Below, piece after piece: positions 8,567-16,714 of a stretch of 64,000 nt of DNA. This DNA comes from Pseudomonas sp. Bout1. Lineage in GTDB: Bacteria > Pseudomonadota > Gammaproteobacteria > Pseudomonadales > Pseudomonadaceae. A model generated the notes under the pieces. The model saw nothing but the letters and a program-made list of their open reading frames with translations. It was not told where the DNA came from and made no database searches. The translations under genes were made by a program, and so were the position numbers. The stretch covers positions 2,991,001-3,055,000 of the forward strand of contig NZ_JAVIWK010000001.1 in the NCBI RefSeq assembly GCF_034314165.1, in the 5' to 3' direction. The stretch's first letter is position 1, and the number at the start of each line of letters is the position of its first letter.

Positions 8567-9226
8567 ATGACCGTCCCGATAAACACCGTTGCCTCATTTG
8601 ATGTCGACGCCCAGAAAAGCTTCACGCCGCTGTGCCCCGATGAACTGCCGGTGGCCGGCGGCGACCAGATTGGCGCCGAGCTCAATTACATGGCCAGCCT
8701 CGCTGGGCGCCGTGTTGGTAGCAAGGACGCCCACACCCCGCACGCGCCCTGGGTCGTGCAACACCACAGCGAAATGCTGCAACCCACCGGGCTGGTGCAT
8801 GCCGACGTGACCTGGGTCGCCCACTGCGTGCCCGGCACCGAGGGTTTCGCCCTGCTGGACGAATTGCCCGCGCCCTATGACTACGACTATTTCATCTGGA
8901 AAGGCGTCGAGCCGGATCTGCACCCGTACGGCGCCTGCTACCACGACCTGCACGACAAGCTCTCCACCGGGGTCATCGAATACCTCTACGCCCAGGGCAT
9001 CCGGCGCGTGACCGTCGGCGGCCTGGCGCTGGACTACTGCGTCAAGACCACCGCGTTGCAACTGCTCAAGGCTGGCTTCGAGGTCATCCTGCACCTGCCG
9101 GCATGCCGCGGCATCAGCGAGGAGGGCGGTGTGGCGGCGGTTGACCACCTTGCACAAGTCGGCGTGATGATCAGCCGCAGCCGCGAAGAACTGGCCGCGA
9201 TGGTTGTGCGAGTTGTCGAGCTTTAG
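8567..9226 (+). CDS. nicotinamidase / isochorismatase-fold hydrolase
   Basis: 219-residue cytosolic amidohydrolase of the cysteine hydrolase superfamily, probably converting nicotinamide to nicotinate for NAD salvage. The catalytic triad is visible: Asp in FDVDAQKSFTPL, Lys in YFIWKG and Cys in LDYCVKTTALQLL. The metal-binding D-x-H-x-x-H-like stretch lies at KDAHTPHAPW. In-frame codons exist upstream to 8540, but the MTVPINTV start at 8567 has AGAGGAGA upstream. It is last in the polyol-type operon, where NAD salvage may support the NAD-dependent dehydrogenase next to it. Confidence 0.8.
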   Translation: MTVPINTVASFDVDAQKSFTPLCPDELPVAGGDQIGAELNYMASLAGRRVGSKDAHTPHAPWVVQHHSEMLQPTGLVHADVTWVAHCVPGTEGFALLDELPAPYDYDYFIWKGVEPDLHPYGACYHDLHDKLSTGVIEYLYAQGIRRVTVGGLALDYCVKTTALQLLKAGFEVILHLPACRGISEEGGVAAVDHLAQVGVMISRSREELAAMVVRVVEL

Positions 9227-9274
9227 CGAGGCTGCGATGGGGTCACCGCGGTGTGACCGGGTACCGAGTTGTCT

Positions 9275-9300
9275 GCATCGCGGGCAAGCCCGGCTCCCAC
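9275..9300. repeat. single REP half-element
   Basis: GCATCGCGGGCAAGCCCGGCTCCCAC-type sequence, one half of the usual inverted REP pair, with no partner nearby. It lies immediately upstream of the truncated binding-protein pseudogene. Confidence 0.5.
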
Positions 9301-9340
9301 ACTAGGGCTTCATACCCACTAATACTTCCTGATCCTCCCT

Positions 9341-9642
9341 GCGCTGTTGACACACGCCCAATTGCTACGCGCGCCCACCTCGGCGGGCGCTGTAGAGCTG
9401 TTTATCGAGCATGGCTTGCATGCGGCGGTCGGGGTTCGGGATTTCCTGCACACCGGGTCGACGAGCACTGGCGCCTGCTGGACGACGACTTCATGAACAT
9501 CAGCCAGGCCGTCGCGGTACCGGTGGCGCACGCAGCCGCTGCCGCGTTCGTCAAATCCTTTGTCGAACGGCAGAAAGCGAATGGCTTGGTAAAACAGGCG
9601 TTGTTGCGCAGTGGGCAAAGCCCGGAGCTGGCCGCGCCCTAG
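9341..9642 (+). pseudogene. remnant of a family-3 ABC substrate-binding protein
   Basis: No intact gene runs through this stretch, but two frames together read as the C-terminal part of a polar-amino-acid-type binding protein. The first frame from 9341 gives ALLTHAQLLRAPTSAGAVEL, then FIEHGLHAAVGVRDFL. After about 9450 the similarity continues in another frame as DDDFMNISQAVAVPVAH, AAAAAFVKSFVERQKANG and LLRSGQSPELAAP, ending at TAG 9640-9642. So the gene has lost its signal peptide and N-terminal lobe and has at least one frameshift, perhaps with a short deletion near 9450-9470. A lone REP half-element lies just upstream. Confidence 0.65.
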
Positions 9643-10001
9643 AGACGGCGCAGGAAGGACTTGACGATTTTTTGGGTGGCCTGGGTGGTGTCAAGGTCTT
9701 CCACTTGGGTGTAGGGATGCCACTGGCATTCCTTGATTTCACTCAGCGGCCGGGCTTCTTCGATATTCACCACCGAGGCCTCGAACACATGATGCAGCGT
9801 GTCGCTGGCTTTCAATTCCTGCAATAACAGCAAACCGTCCACGTTCAGCCCGGTTTCCTCTTCCAGTTCCCGTGCGGCTGCGCCCGCTGGCCGCTCGTCG
9901 CGCTCGACCTTGCCGCCGGGCAGTGCCCATTTCGATCGGGCTTTACGCACGAACAGGATGTGCCCCTCGTGCTCGCAAATCACCGTGGCCCTTATTTTCA
10001 T
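9639..10001 (-). CDS. Nudix hydrolase (MutT-like)
   Basis: 120-residue pyrophosphohydrolase of nucleoside diphosphate derivatives. The complete Nudix box G-x5-E-x7-RE-U-x-EE-x-G-U is present from GGKVERDE to RELEEETGLN (about residues 29-54), so Mg binding and catalysis should be intact. The frame is open to 10055, but MKIRATVICEHEGHILFV at 10001 is the normal Nudix start and has a G-rich ribosome-binding site. The substrate is not predictable. Its stop overlaps that of the convergent binding-protein pseudogene. Confidence 0.85.
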   Translation of the reverse strand: MKIRATVICEHEGHILFVRKARSKWALPGGKVERDERPAGAAARELEEETGLNVDGLLLLQELKASDTLHHVFEASVVNIEEARPLSEIKECQWHPYTQVEDLDTTQATQKIVKSFLRRL

Positions 10002-10140
10002 CGTCTGTGCCCCCGCAGCTGGATGAGTGTCATAAAAGTGTAATGCAATTGTCATGCTAGGTGTTTATCCGGCAGGGTAGAGAGGGGGCCGGAAAACACC
10101 GATACTGCCCATCGAAAATACTCACCTGAAGGAGAAGCAG

Positions 10141-11121
10141 ATGAACACCGTACGCTGGGGCATGATCGGCTGTGGCAGTGTCACTGAACTCAAGAGTGGA
10201 CCCGCTTTCTACAAAGCGCCAGGTTCCGCGTTGGTGGCCGTGATGGGGCGCCGCGAGGAGGCCGTGCGCGATTATGCGGCACGCCATGGCATCGCCCGGT
10301 TCTACACCGACGCCCAGGCGCTGATCGACGACCCTGAAGTAGACGCGGTGTACATCGCCACGCCGCCCGATAGCCACCTCGAATACAGCCTGATGGTGGC
10401 CGCTGCGGGCAAGCATTGCTGCGTCGAGAAGCCCATGTCGCTGAACGCCGAGCAAAGCGCGTTGATGCAGCGCACCTTCGAACAGGCCGGGCTGCACCTG
10501 TTTGTTTCCTATTACCGACGCTCGCTGCCGCGCTTCCAGCAGGTGCGGGACTGGCTGCAGGACGGGCGCATCGGCGAGTTGCGCCAACTGACCTGGACCT
10601 TGTGCAAGCCACCGTCCGAGGACGACGCCAGCAGCGCCAACTGGCGTACCGACCCGCTGATTGCCGGCGGCGGTTATTTTGCGGACCTGGCCAGCCACGG
10701 TTTTGACCTGTTCCAGTACCTGGCCGGGGATATTGTCGACGTAGCCGGGTTTACCGCGCGCCAGGCCGGGCGTTATGCCGCCGAAGATGCGGTCACCGCC
10801 TGCTGGACCTTCACCTCGGGCGCACTGGGCATGGGCTGCTGGAACTTTGTCGCTGACCGGCGTGAAGACTTGGTGGAGTTGATCGGCAGCAAGGGCCGTA
10901 TCACCTTTTCGGTGTTCGATGAGGCGCCTTTGCGGCTGGAAGGCGAAACCAGCGAGGAACTGGAAGTGCCCAACCACGCGCATATCCAATGGCACCTCGT
11001 GCTGGGGATGAACGCGCACATCCGCGGCGAAAGCAAACACCCGGCGCTGGCGATCGAGGCGTTGAAGACCGACCGGATCATGGACCGGGTGCTACAACGT
11101 AACCCCAATCTGGCTGTTTGA
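10141..11121 (+). CDS. Gfo/Idh/MocA family oxidoreductase
   Basis: 326-residue NAD(P)-dependent sugar or polyol oxidoreductase. The N-terminal Rossmann motif MIGCGSVTELKSGP is at about 8-21, the EKP motif (CVEKPMSLNA) near 98, and the C-terminal alpha/beta domain has the GGGYFADLASHGFD sequence near 178. AAGGAGAAGCAG precedes the ATG. It is a single gene between the Nudix gene (divergent) and RNase T2 (36 bases downstream). The substrate is not evident; it is not one of the inositol enzymes encoded further right. Confidence 0.82.
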   Translation: MNTVRWGMIGCGSVTELKSGPAFYKAPGSALVAVMGRREEAVRDYAARHGIARFYTDAQALIDDPEVDAVYIATPPDSHLEYSLMVAAAGKHCCVEKPMSLNAEQSALMQRTFEQAGLHLFVSYYRRSLPRFQQVRDWLQDGRIGELRQLTWTLCKPPSEDDASSANWRTDPLIAGGGYFADLASHGFDLFQYLAGDIVDVAGFTARQAGRYAAEDAVTACWTFTSGALGMGCWNFVADRREDLVELIGSKGRITFSVFDEAPLRLEGETSEELEVPNHAHIQWHLVLGMNAHIRGESKHPALAIEALKTDRIMDRVLQRNPNLAV

Positions 11122-11157
11122 GCGTGCTTGAATTTTGTCTTTTTAAGGAATGAACGG

Positions 11158-11796
11158 ATGAAAATGAAAGCAGTATGGATGGTGTTATGGCTGGTGCTGG
11201 CAGGTGCCGCTACGGCAGCGCCGAAGGCTCAGGGGCAGGCCGGTGAGTTTGATTTTTACCTGTTGTCGCTGTCCTGGTCGCCGACCTTCTGCCTGACTCA
11301 CCCGGACGACCAGCAATGTTCGGGCAAGGGTTACGGGTTTGTTCTGCATGGGCTGTGGCCACAGTATGCAAAGGGCGGCTGGCCGGCATCGTGTGCGCCG
11401 CAGTCGCGGTTGTCGGATGCCGACTATGCCCGTGGCAAGACGTTGTTCCCATCGCCCAAACTGCTCAAGCATGAGTGGGCCAAGCACGGCACCTGCAGCG
11501 GGCTTGAAGCGTCAGCCTATCTGGACAAGACCGATGCCGCACTGGGCGTGGTCAAGATCCCGCAGGCGCTTGAGCCCTTCAATGTCCCGGGCAACCTGGC
11601 TGCGCGGGACATCGAAGCGCTATTTCGTGAGAGCAACCCGGCCATGGGCAACCATGGCCTTGCGGTGATCTGCAAGGGCGCCGTGTTGACCGAGGTGCGT
11701 GTATGCCTGACCAAGGACCTGGCGTTTGCCGGCTGCCCGCGCAGCGTCAAGAGCCAGTGCCGGGATGGCGACCTTCGTATCCCGGCCCAGCGCTAG
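11158..11796 (+). CDS. ribonuclease T2 family protein
   Basis: 212-residue secreted RNase. After a signal peptide (MKMKAVWMVLWLVLAGAATA, about 1-20) both catalytic segments are present: CAS I FVLHGLWPQY and CAS II HEWAKHGTCSG, with two catalytic His. Several Cys suit a periplasmic disulphide-bonded enzyme like RNase I. TAAGGAA eight bases before ATG 11158 favours this over the in-frame start at 11128. It probably degrades RNA in the periplasm or outside the cell. A hairpin GCCCATA/TATGGGC at about 11810-11828 lies past its end. Confidence 0.9.
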   Translation: MKMKAVWMVLWLVLAGAATAAPKAQGQAGEFDFYLLSLSWSPTFCLTHPDDQQCSGKGYGFVLHGLWPQYAKGGWPASCAPQSRLSDADYARGKTLFPSPKLLKHEWAKHGTCSGLEASAYLDKTDAALGVVKIPQALEPFNVPGNLAARDIEALFRESNPAMGNHGLAVICKGAVLTEVRVCLTKDLAFAGCPRSVKSQCRDGDLRIPAQR

Positions 11797-11802
11797 GTGG
11801 CA

Positions 11803-12645
11803 TCAGGCAGGCCCATAGTTTTTATGGGCTTGCTCGATTTCCTCCACCAACCGGTCAATGCCCGCCAGGCGCGCCCGGTTGTCATGGTCCCAGGGATGAA
11901 ACCCCGGCTTGAAGTAATGCAGCCAGGGCAACGCCATACGCGGGAACACGCCCTTGGGCCCATACAGGAATTTGAGCATCCGCCAGAAGCCCTTCAAATG
12001 CCCGCCCGCACTGCGGTCGGCAAACAGCAGGCGCAGGTGGAAATCGAAGATCACCAGCCAAAAGAGCAGCGTGGTGGTGAGCATGGTGCCGGTGCGCAGC
12101 AAATAACGCGTGGGCCCGGGCTTGATCACACTGTTCCACACATCAAACGCCACCGCCTTGTGCTCGGTTTCTTCCAGGGCGTGCCAGTACCACATCTGCT
12201 GGTAACCCTTGACCGAATCACCAAACCGCGACGGGTCGCTGAGGAGGATTTCAGCGAGCATCGCGGTGTAATGCTCCAGGGCAATCGTCACCGCCAGGTT
12301 GAACGAGGCAGGCATGTACTTCTTTTGCGCGTCGAGGATCATCTTCAGCCGGCGATCCAGGAAATGCGCCGGCAGCCCGGCGGCTTGCAGCAGGTCGTTG
12401 TAGGCCACGTGCTCGCGGCTGTGCATCGCTTCCTGGCCGATGAACCCCTGGATTTCTTTCTTCAGTTGCGGGTCTTCGATGCGCTGGCGGTAATGGCGCA
12501 CGCTGTCCATGAAGAACAGTTCGCCCTGGGGAAACAGCAACGACAGCGCGTTGAAAAAGTGCGTGATGAACGGGCCTTGTTCGTGCCAGTTCTTGATGCG
12601 TTCGGCCGGCAAGGCAAAACGGAGGTCGCGGCGAATCGGCAGCAT
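11803..12645 (-). CDS. PF10118-type predicted metal-dependent hydrolase
   Basis: 280-residue protein of the COG3687/PF10118 group, annotated as metal-dependent hydrolases without known substrate. Two metal-ligand-like motifs stand out: FIGQEAMHSREH (about 68-79) and WHALEETEHKAVAFDV (about 154-169), both with the E-x-x-H look of ferritin-like di-iron sites. A hydrophobic segment near 188-205 suggests membrane association. It lies 15 bases downstream of the SDR gene, last in the operon monooxygenase-SDR-hydrolase. Such trios occur near lipid and ketone oxidation genes. Catalytic role inferred only. Confidence 0.75.
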   Translation of the reverse strand: MLPIRRDLRFALPAERIKNWHEQGPFITHFFNALSLLFPQGELFFMDSVRHYRQRIEDPQLKKEIQGFIGQEAMHSREHVAYNDLLQAAGLPAHFLDRRLKMILDAQKKYMPASFNLAVTIALEHYTAMLAEILLSDPSRFGDSVKGYQQMWYWHALEETEHKAVAFDVWNSVIKPGPTRYLLRTGTMLTTTLLFWLVIFDFHLRLLFADRSAGGHLKGFWRMLKFLYGPKGVFPRMALPWLHYFKPGFHPWDHDNRARLAGIDRLVEEIEQAHKNYGPA

Positions 12646-12660
12646 GGTCGGTACTCCAAG

Positions 12661-13560
12661 TCAGAGACGGTGCTCTTCGTGGGTTTCAAGGACGGGCGAG
12701 GGCGCGCTGCGGTGTTTGGGCGCCATGCGTTTGCTGGCGAACACCACCAGCGCTTGATAGGCCGCTGGCAGGCAGCGGGCGAGCAGGTCCAGGAAGTAAG
12801 CGTCGCGGCCAATCAGCACGCGGCGTTTATTTTTGCGTACGCCGTTGAGGATCACGTTGGCGGCTTGATCGGCGTCGGTGATGAACAGCTTTTCAAAGTC
12901 GGCGCGGGCCTGTTGCTCGCTGTGGATCAAAAAGCCGGTCATGTTCGCGTCGATCCGGCTGCTGCGGCAGATGTCGGTGCGGATCCCTCCGGGGTGCACG
13001 CAGGTGGCTGAAACCCCGCTTTTTTGCAGGTCGAGTTCCTGGCGCAGGGATTCGGTAAAGCCGCGCACGGCGAACTTGGTGGCGTTGTAGCCGCTCATGC
13101 CCGGCTGGGCGAACAGGCCGAACACGCTGGAGGTGTTGACCACATGCCCGTCGCCACTGGCCTTGAGGTACGGCAGAAAGGCCTTGGTGCCGTACACCAC
13201 GCCCCAGAAGTTGATGCCGACGATCCATTCCAGGTCGGCGTAATCCACGCCTTCGACGGTGCTGGACAGCGCGACGCCGGCGTTGTTGAAGATCAGGTTG
13301 ATCTGGCCGTGTTCGGCTGCACAACGGGCGGCCCAGTCTTCCACGGCCTGGCGGTCGGAAACGTCCAGTACGTGCGAGGTGACAAGCACTGGCGCGTGGC
13401 CCTGGGCCGTGATCAGCGCGACGGTCTGCTCCAGGCCCTGGCTGTTTTTATCTGCCAGCGCCAGGTGGCAACCCTCACGCGCCAACGCCAGTGCCAGCGC
13501 GCGGCCCATGCCGGAAGCCGCGCCTGTGATGGCCGCCACGCGGCCGTTGAATGACTTCAT
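12661..13560 (-). CDS. SDR family oxidoreductase
   Basis: 299-residue short-chain dehydrogenase: cofactor motif TGAASGMGRALA at 12-23, NNAGVAL near 90, catalytic YNATK near 157. The C-terminal part after 240 is basic and hydrophobic (LLARCLPAAYQALVVF), as in SDRs that act on lipids at membranes. The ATG overlaps the stop of the upstream monooxygenase (ATGA), so the two are translationally coupled. In that setting it may oxidise a secondary alcohol to the ketone used by the monooxygenase. This is inferred from order, not shown by sequence. Confidence 0.83.
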   Translation of the reverse strand: MKSFNGRVAAITGAASGMGRALALALAREGCHLALADKNSQGLEQTVALITAQGHAPVLVTSHVLDVSDRQAVEDWAARCAAEHGQINLIFNNAGVALSSTVEGVDYADLEWIVGINFWGVVYGTKAFLPYLKASGDGHVVNTSSVFGLFAQPGMSGYNATKFAVRGFTESLRQELDLQKSGVSATCVHPGGIRTDICRSSRIDANMTGFLIHSEQQARADFEKLFITDADQAANVILNGVRKNKRRVLIGRDAYFLDLLARCLPAAYQALVVFASKRMAPKHRSAPSPVLETHEEHRL

Positions 13561-15095
13561 GACAGGCTCCCTTCTGTGGTGGTGTGGGGCGGCGTCGCAG
13601 CCGGGCGCGGTGTGGACGGCGCCGGGACCAGGTTGGCGACGTAGTCCTTGAGTGCGAAATGCCGGGTGACTTGCTTGAAGCGCCAGGTCGAGCCGGGCCA
13701 CAGCGTGGTGTTCTTGCCAGTGCGCGGGTCCAGGTACCAGCTCTTGCAGCCGCCGGTGGACCAGATGGTGCCCTTGAGTTTGTCCTGTAGCCTGGCGTTA
13801 TAGGCCAACTCCACCGCCGGCTTGACGTCGACCGTAGCGATGCGATGGCGCTTCATCTGTTGCAGGGCGTCAAGGATGTAGGTGACCTGGGCCTCGATCA
13901 TCAAAATCATCGAGTTATGCCCCAGCCCGGTGTTGGGGCCGACGATCAGGAACAGGTTCGGATAACCCGGCACCGTGGTGCCCAGGTAGGCATGGGCGCC
14001 GTCTTGCCAGGTGTCCATCAGGTCGATGCCGTTGCGCCCGATAACGCAGTTGCGCGGCAAGGGATCGGTGGCCTGGAAGCCGGTGCCGAAAATGATGCAA
14101 TCGGCCGGATGCTTGATGCCATCGGCGGTAACCACCCCATCGGCCTCGATGCGGTGCACGTTGTCGGTCACCACCTGCACGTTGCTGCGTGACAGCGCCG
14201 GGTAGTAGTCATTGGAGATCAACACGCGCTTGCAGCCGATGGTGTAGTCCGGCGTGAGGGTTTTGCGCAGGGAAGGGCGGGCCACTTGTTTATGCAGGTG
14301 GCGCATGGCGATTTTCTGCACCATTTTCATCAGGCTCGGGTGCAGGGCAAAGCCCACTACGCGGCCTTCCAGTGCCCAGTAAAAAGCACCGCGCACCAGG
14401 CGTTGGGTAAAGGGCAGGTGTTTGAAGACCCAGCGTTCGGCGCGTGAAATCGGCCGGTCGGGCTTGGGCATGATCCATGGCGGCGTGCGCTGGAACAGGT
14501 CCAGGTGGGCCACCTGCGGCGCAATTTGCGGCACGAACTGGATAGCACTTGCGCCGGTGCCGATCACGGCCACGCGTTTGCCCTTCAATGAGTACTCATG
14601 GTCCCACTGCTGGGAGTGGAAGCGCTTGCCCTTGAAGCTGTCCAGGCCGGGAATGTCCGGCAATGCCGGGCGCGACAGGCCGCCCATTCCCGACACCAGC
14701 ACCCGCGCGCTGACCTGGCGACCATTGCTGAAGCTCAGGCTCCAGCGCTGTTGCGCCTCATCAAACAGCGCTTTGTCCAAGCCCATGCCAAAGCGCAGGA
14801 ACGGCGCCAGCTCAAAGCGCCGCGCGCACTGCTCCAGGTAGGCGCGAATCTCTGCCTGCGGCGCGAATTGCCGCGTCCAGTCCGGGTTGGGCGCAAACGA
14901 AAACGAATAGACATGCGATTGCACATCGCAGGCGCAACCGGGGTAGTGATTGTCCCGCCAGGTGCCGCCGAGAGCGTCGGCCTGCTCGGCAATGAAGAAG
15001 TCGTTGAACCCGGCTTCCTTGAGTTTGATCGCCATGCACAGCCCGGCAAACCCGGAGCCGATGATGGCGATGTCGACGGTGTCGTGGGCATTCAT
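13557..15095 (-). CDS. flavin-containing Baeyer-Villiger-type monooxygenase
   Basis: 512-residue class B flavoprotein monooxygenase that would insert oxygen into ketones, giving esters, with NADPH and FAD. FAD motif IIGSGFAGLCMA is at about 10-21. The Baeyer-Villiger fingerprint F-x-G-x-x-x-H-x-x-x-W-D reads FKGKRFHSQQWD at about 152-163, followed by the NADPH motif VIGTGASA. The frame extends to 15185, but GAGGGA six bases before ATG 15095 fixes the start. First gene of a leftward operon with an SDR and a PF10118 hydrolase, divergent from an alpha/beta hydrolase and close to alkB. Confidence 0.87.
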   Translation of the reverse strand: MNAHDTVDIAIIGSGFAGLCMAIKLKEAGFNDFFIAEQADALGGTWRDNHYPGCACDVQSHVYSFSFAPNPDWTRQFAPQAEIRAYLEQCARRFELAPFLRFGMGLDKALFDEAQQRWSLSFSNGRQVSARVLVSGMGGLSRPALPDIPGLDSFKGKRFHSQQWDHEYSLKGKRVAVIGTGASAIQFVPQIAPQVAHLDLFQRTPPWIMPKPDRPISRAERWVFKHLPFTQRLVRGAFYWALEGRVVGFALHPSLMKMVQKIAMRHLHKQVARPSLRKTLTPDYTIGCKRVLISNDYYPALSRSNVQVVTDNVHRIEADGVVTADGIKHPADCIIFGTGFQATDPLPRNCVIGRNGIDLMDTWQDGAHAYLGTTVPGYPNLFLIVGPNTGLGHNSMILMIEAQVTYILDALQQMKRHRIATVDVKPAVELAYNARLQDKLKGTIWSTGGCKSWYLDPRTGKNTTLWPGSTWRFKQVTRHFALKDYVANLVPAPSTPRPAATPPHTTTEGSLS

Positions 15096-15398
15096 AGGGT
15101 GTCCCTCGTGGGCCGGTGGCGCCTTACGGGTTTCGACATCGGATGTGCTCCTTGTTTTTGTTTTGGCTTTTAGATAAAACACCATTGCAAAGGAAAATTG
15201 AATTAATTATTTTAAAAAAGATTTTAAATAATCTACCTGAAAATATCGTCTAGGCTACGACCCAGTTCCTCAAGTGCGACTTTTCCGACGGACGAGGGCT
15301 TTTACGCACGCAATTAAGGTCCAGGGTTTGGACGATGGCTGAGGTTTTGACCAATACCGGTCGGGCCGCCAGCAACGCAGGATGCAGAGGACCGAGCT
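15096..15398. promoter_or_regulatory. divergent intergenic region, AT-rich
   Basis: Gap of 303 bases between the divergent monooxygenase and alpha/beta hydrolase genes. Bases 15180-15250 are very AT-rich, including AGATT-N6-AATCT near 15218, so promoters for both directions probably lie here. No operator matching the repeats upstream of alkB and fadE was found; a partly similar stretch (TTGCAA then TTGAAT at N7) near 15185 has the wrong spacing. No gene is visible. Confidence 0.4.
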
Positions 15399-16397
15399 AT
15401 GGCTGTCGAGTGGGTTGTCGCAGCGTGTGTGTGTGTAGGGTTAAGCGTAGTGTTGTGGGGCTTCAGTGCCCGGATGACACGCCGTATAGAAGCTGCTGTT
15501 CCGATCAACGGGCGCTTTCTGGAGATCAACGGCGAGCGCTTTCATTATGTAGACGAGGGCAAGGGCCCGCCGTTGGTGATGATCCACGGGCTGATGGGCA
15601 GCAGTCGCAACCTGACGTACGCCTTGTCTGCCCAGTTGCGTGAGCATTTTCGGGTGATCACCCTGGATCGTCCGGGGTCGGGTTATTCCACCCGGCATGC
15701 CGGCACCGCTGCCGACCTGCCAGGCCAGGCCCGGCAAGTCGCCAGCTTTATCAAGACGCTGGACCTGGACACCCCGCTGGTACTGGGGCATTCCCTCGGC
15801 GGGGCGATTTCCCTGGCGCTGGCGCTGGATCATCCCCACGCTGTTTGCGGATTGATCCTGGTGGCGCCACTGACCCATCCCCAGCGCATGCTGCCGCTGG
15901 TGTTTATGTCATTGGCGATACGCCCCGGATGGCTGAGGCGCTTCATGTCCCATACCCTGACCATGCCCATCGGCCTGCTGACCAAAGGCGCCGTGGTCAA
16001 GGGCGTGTTCGCCCCCGACCCCGCGCCGGAGGACTTCGCTACCCGCGGTGGTGGCTTGCTGGGCATGCGTCCCGATAACTTTTATGCAGCCTCCACCGAG
16101 ATCAACCTGGTCAACGATTGCCTGCCGGACATGGTCAAGCGCTACCCGCAGCTGACGTTGCCGATCGGGCTGATCTATGGCGCGCAGGACAAGGTGCTGG
16201 ACTTCCGCAAACACGGCCAGGCCCTGGCCAGCCTGGTGCCGGGCCTGAAGCTGCAACTGGTGGAAGGGCGCGGGCATATGTTGCCAATCACCGCCGCCGA
16301 GCGTGTCGCGGCCATTGTGGAGCAGGTGGCCAAGCGCGTCCGGCCACCGCAAGACGCGACGGTTTTGCACCCGCCATTTGCACTGGCGAGCAAATAA
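15399..16397 (+). CDS. alpha/beta hydrolase, membrane-anchored
   Basis: 332-residue serine hydrolase. An N-terminal hydrophobic helix (about 4-23) probably anchors it in the inner membrane. The fold motifs are in order: VMIHGLMGS (oxyanion HG), nucleophile elbow LGHSLGG near 130, acid in YGAQDKVLD and base His in EGRGHMLP near 290. Esterase, lipase or epoxide hydrolase activity is possible. It faces the Baeyer-Villiger operon and precedes alkB, so cleavage of esters made by the monooxygenase is an attractive but unproven role. Confidence 0.82.
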   Translation: MAVEWVVAACVCVGLSVVLWGFSARMTRRIEAAVPINGRFLEINGERFHYVDEGKGPPLVMIHGLMGSSRNLTYALSAQLREHFRVITLDRPGSGYSTRHAGTAADLPGQARQVASFIKTLDLDTPLVLGHSLGGAISLALALDHPHAVCGLILVAPLTHPQRMLPLVFMSLAIRPGWLRRFMSHTLTMPIGLLTKGAVVKGVFAPDPAPEDFATRGGGLLGMRPDNFYAASTEINLVNDCLPDMVKRYPQLTLPIGLIYGAQDKVLDFRKHGQALASLVPGLKLQLVEGRGHMLPITAAERVAAIVEQVAKRVRPPQDATVLHPPFALASK

Positions 16398-16714
16398 TTG
16401 TGCGACTGAACCCGCGGCTCAACCTCGTCAATCCTTGCTCTAGACACCTGACCAAACGGCTGAAAAAGAGACTGCCCGGTCACGTTCAAAAGGGTTCAAG
16501 AATTTAGTTGACGACCTAACGATTCCGCGCTATTTATTTAAAAAAATATTTCAATGTCTAATTTGAAATAATTTTTGAAGTGCCTAAGAGCGAATAAAAT
16601 AATGAAAAAAACGCCTTTTATCGCATGGTTGAATTCTCGGAGCAGTCACCGCTCCGTGTACCTGTTCAGTGTTTCTTTTTGCACCCTGCCAACCTGCCTC
16701 GTGCGGAGGCTGCC
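16398..16714. promoter_or_regulatory. alkB upstream region, AT-rich
   Basis: 317 bases without a gene. The second half (16530-16615) is very AT-rich and holds the 24-bp inverted repeat described separately, followed by TATTTA- and TAAAATA-like elements that could serve as -10 hexamers. No reading frame with a ribosome-binding site was seen before the alkB start at 16715. Confidence 0.5.
16547..16570. promoter_or_regulatory. operator-like inverted repeat upstream of alkB
   Basis: Arms TATTTCAA (16547-16554) and TTGAAATA (16563-16570) are perfect reverse complements with an 8-base spacer, 145 bases before the alkB start. A repeat with the same arms and the same spacing lies at 21654-21677 before fadE, so a shared regulator is likely. 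No candidate regulator gene for alkane use lies in the cluster. Confidence 0.55.

Noticed and set aside
5233-9226. Complete mannitol (mtl) operon
   Set aside because: Only the regulator and binding protein resemble mtl; the permeases, ATPase and mannitol dehydrogenase are absent.
11797-13011. 404-aa plus-strand frame
   Set aside because: Antisense of the PF10118 hydrolase and SDR genes.
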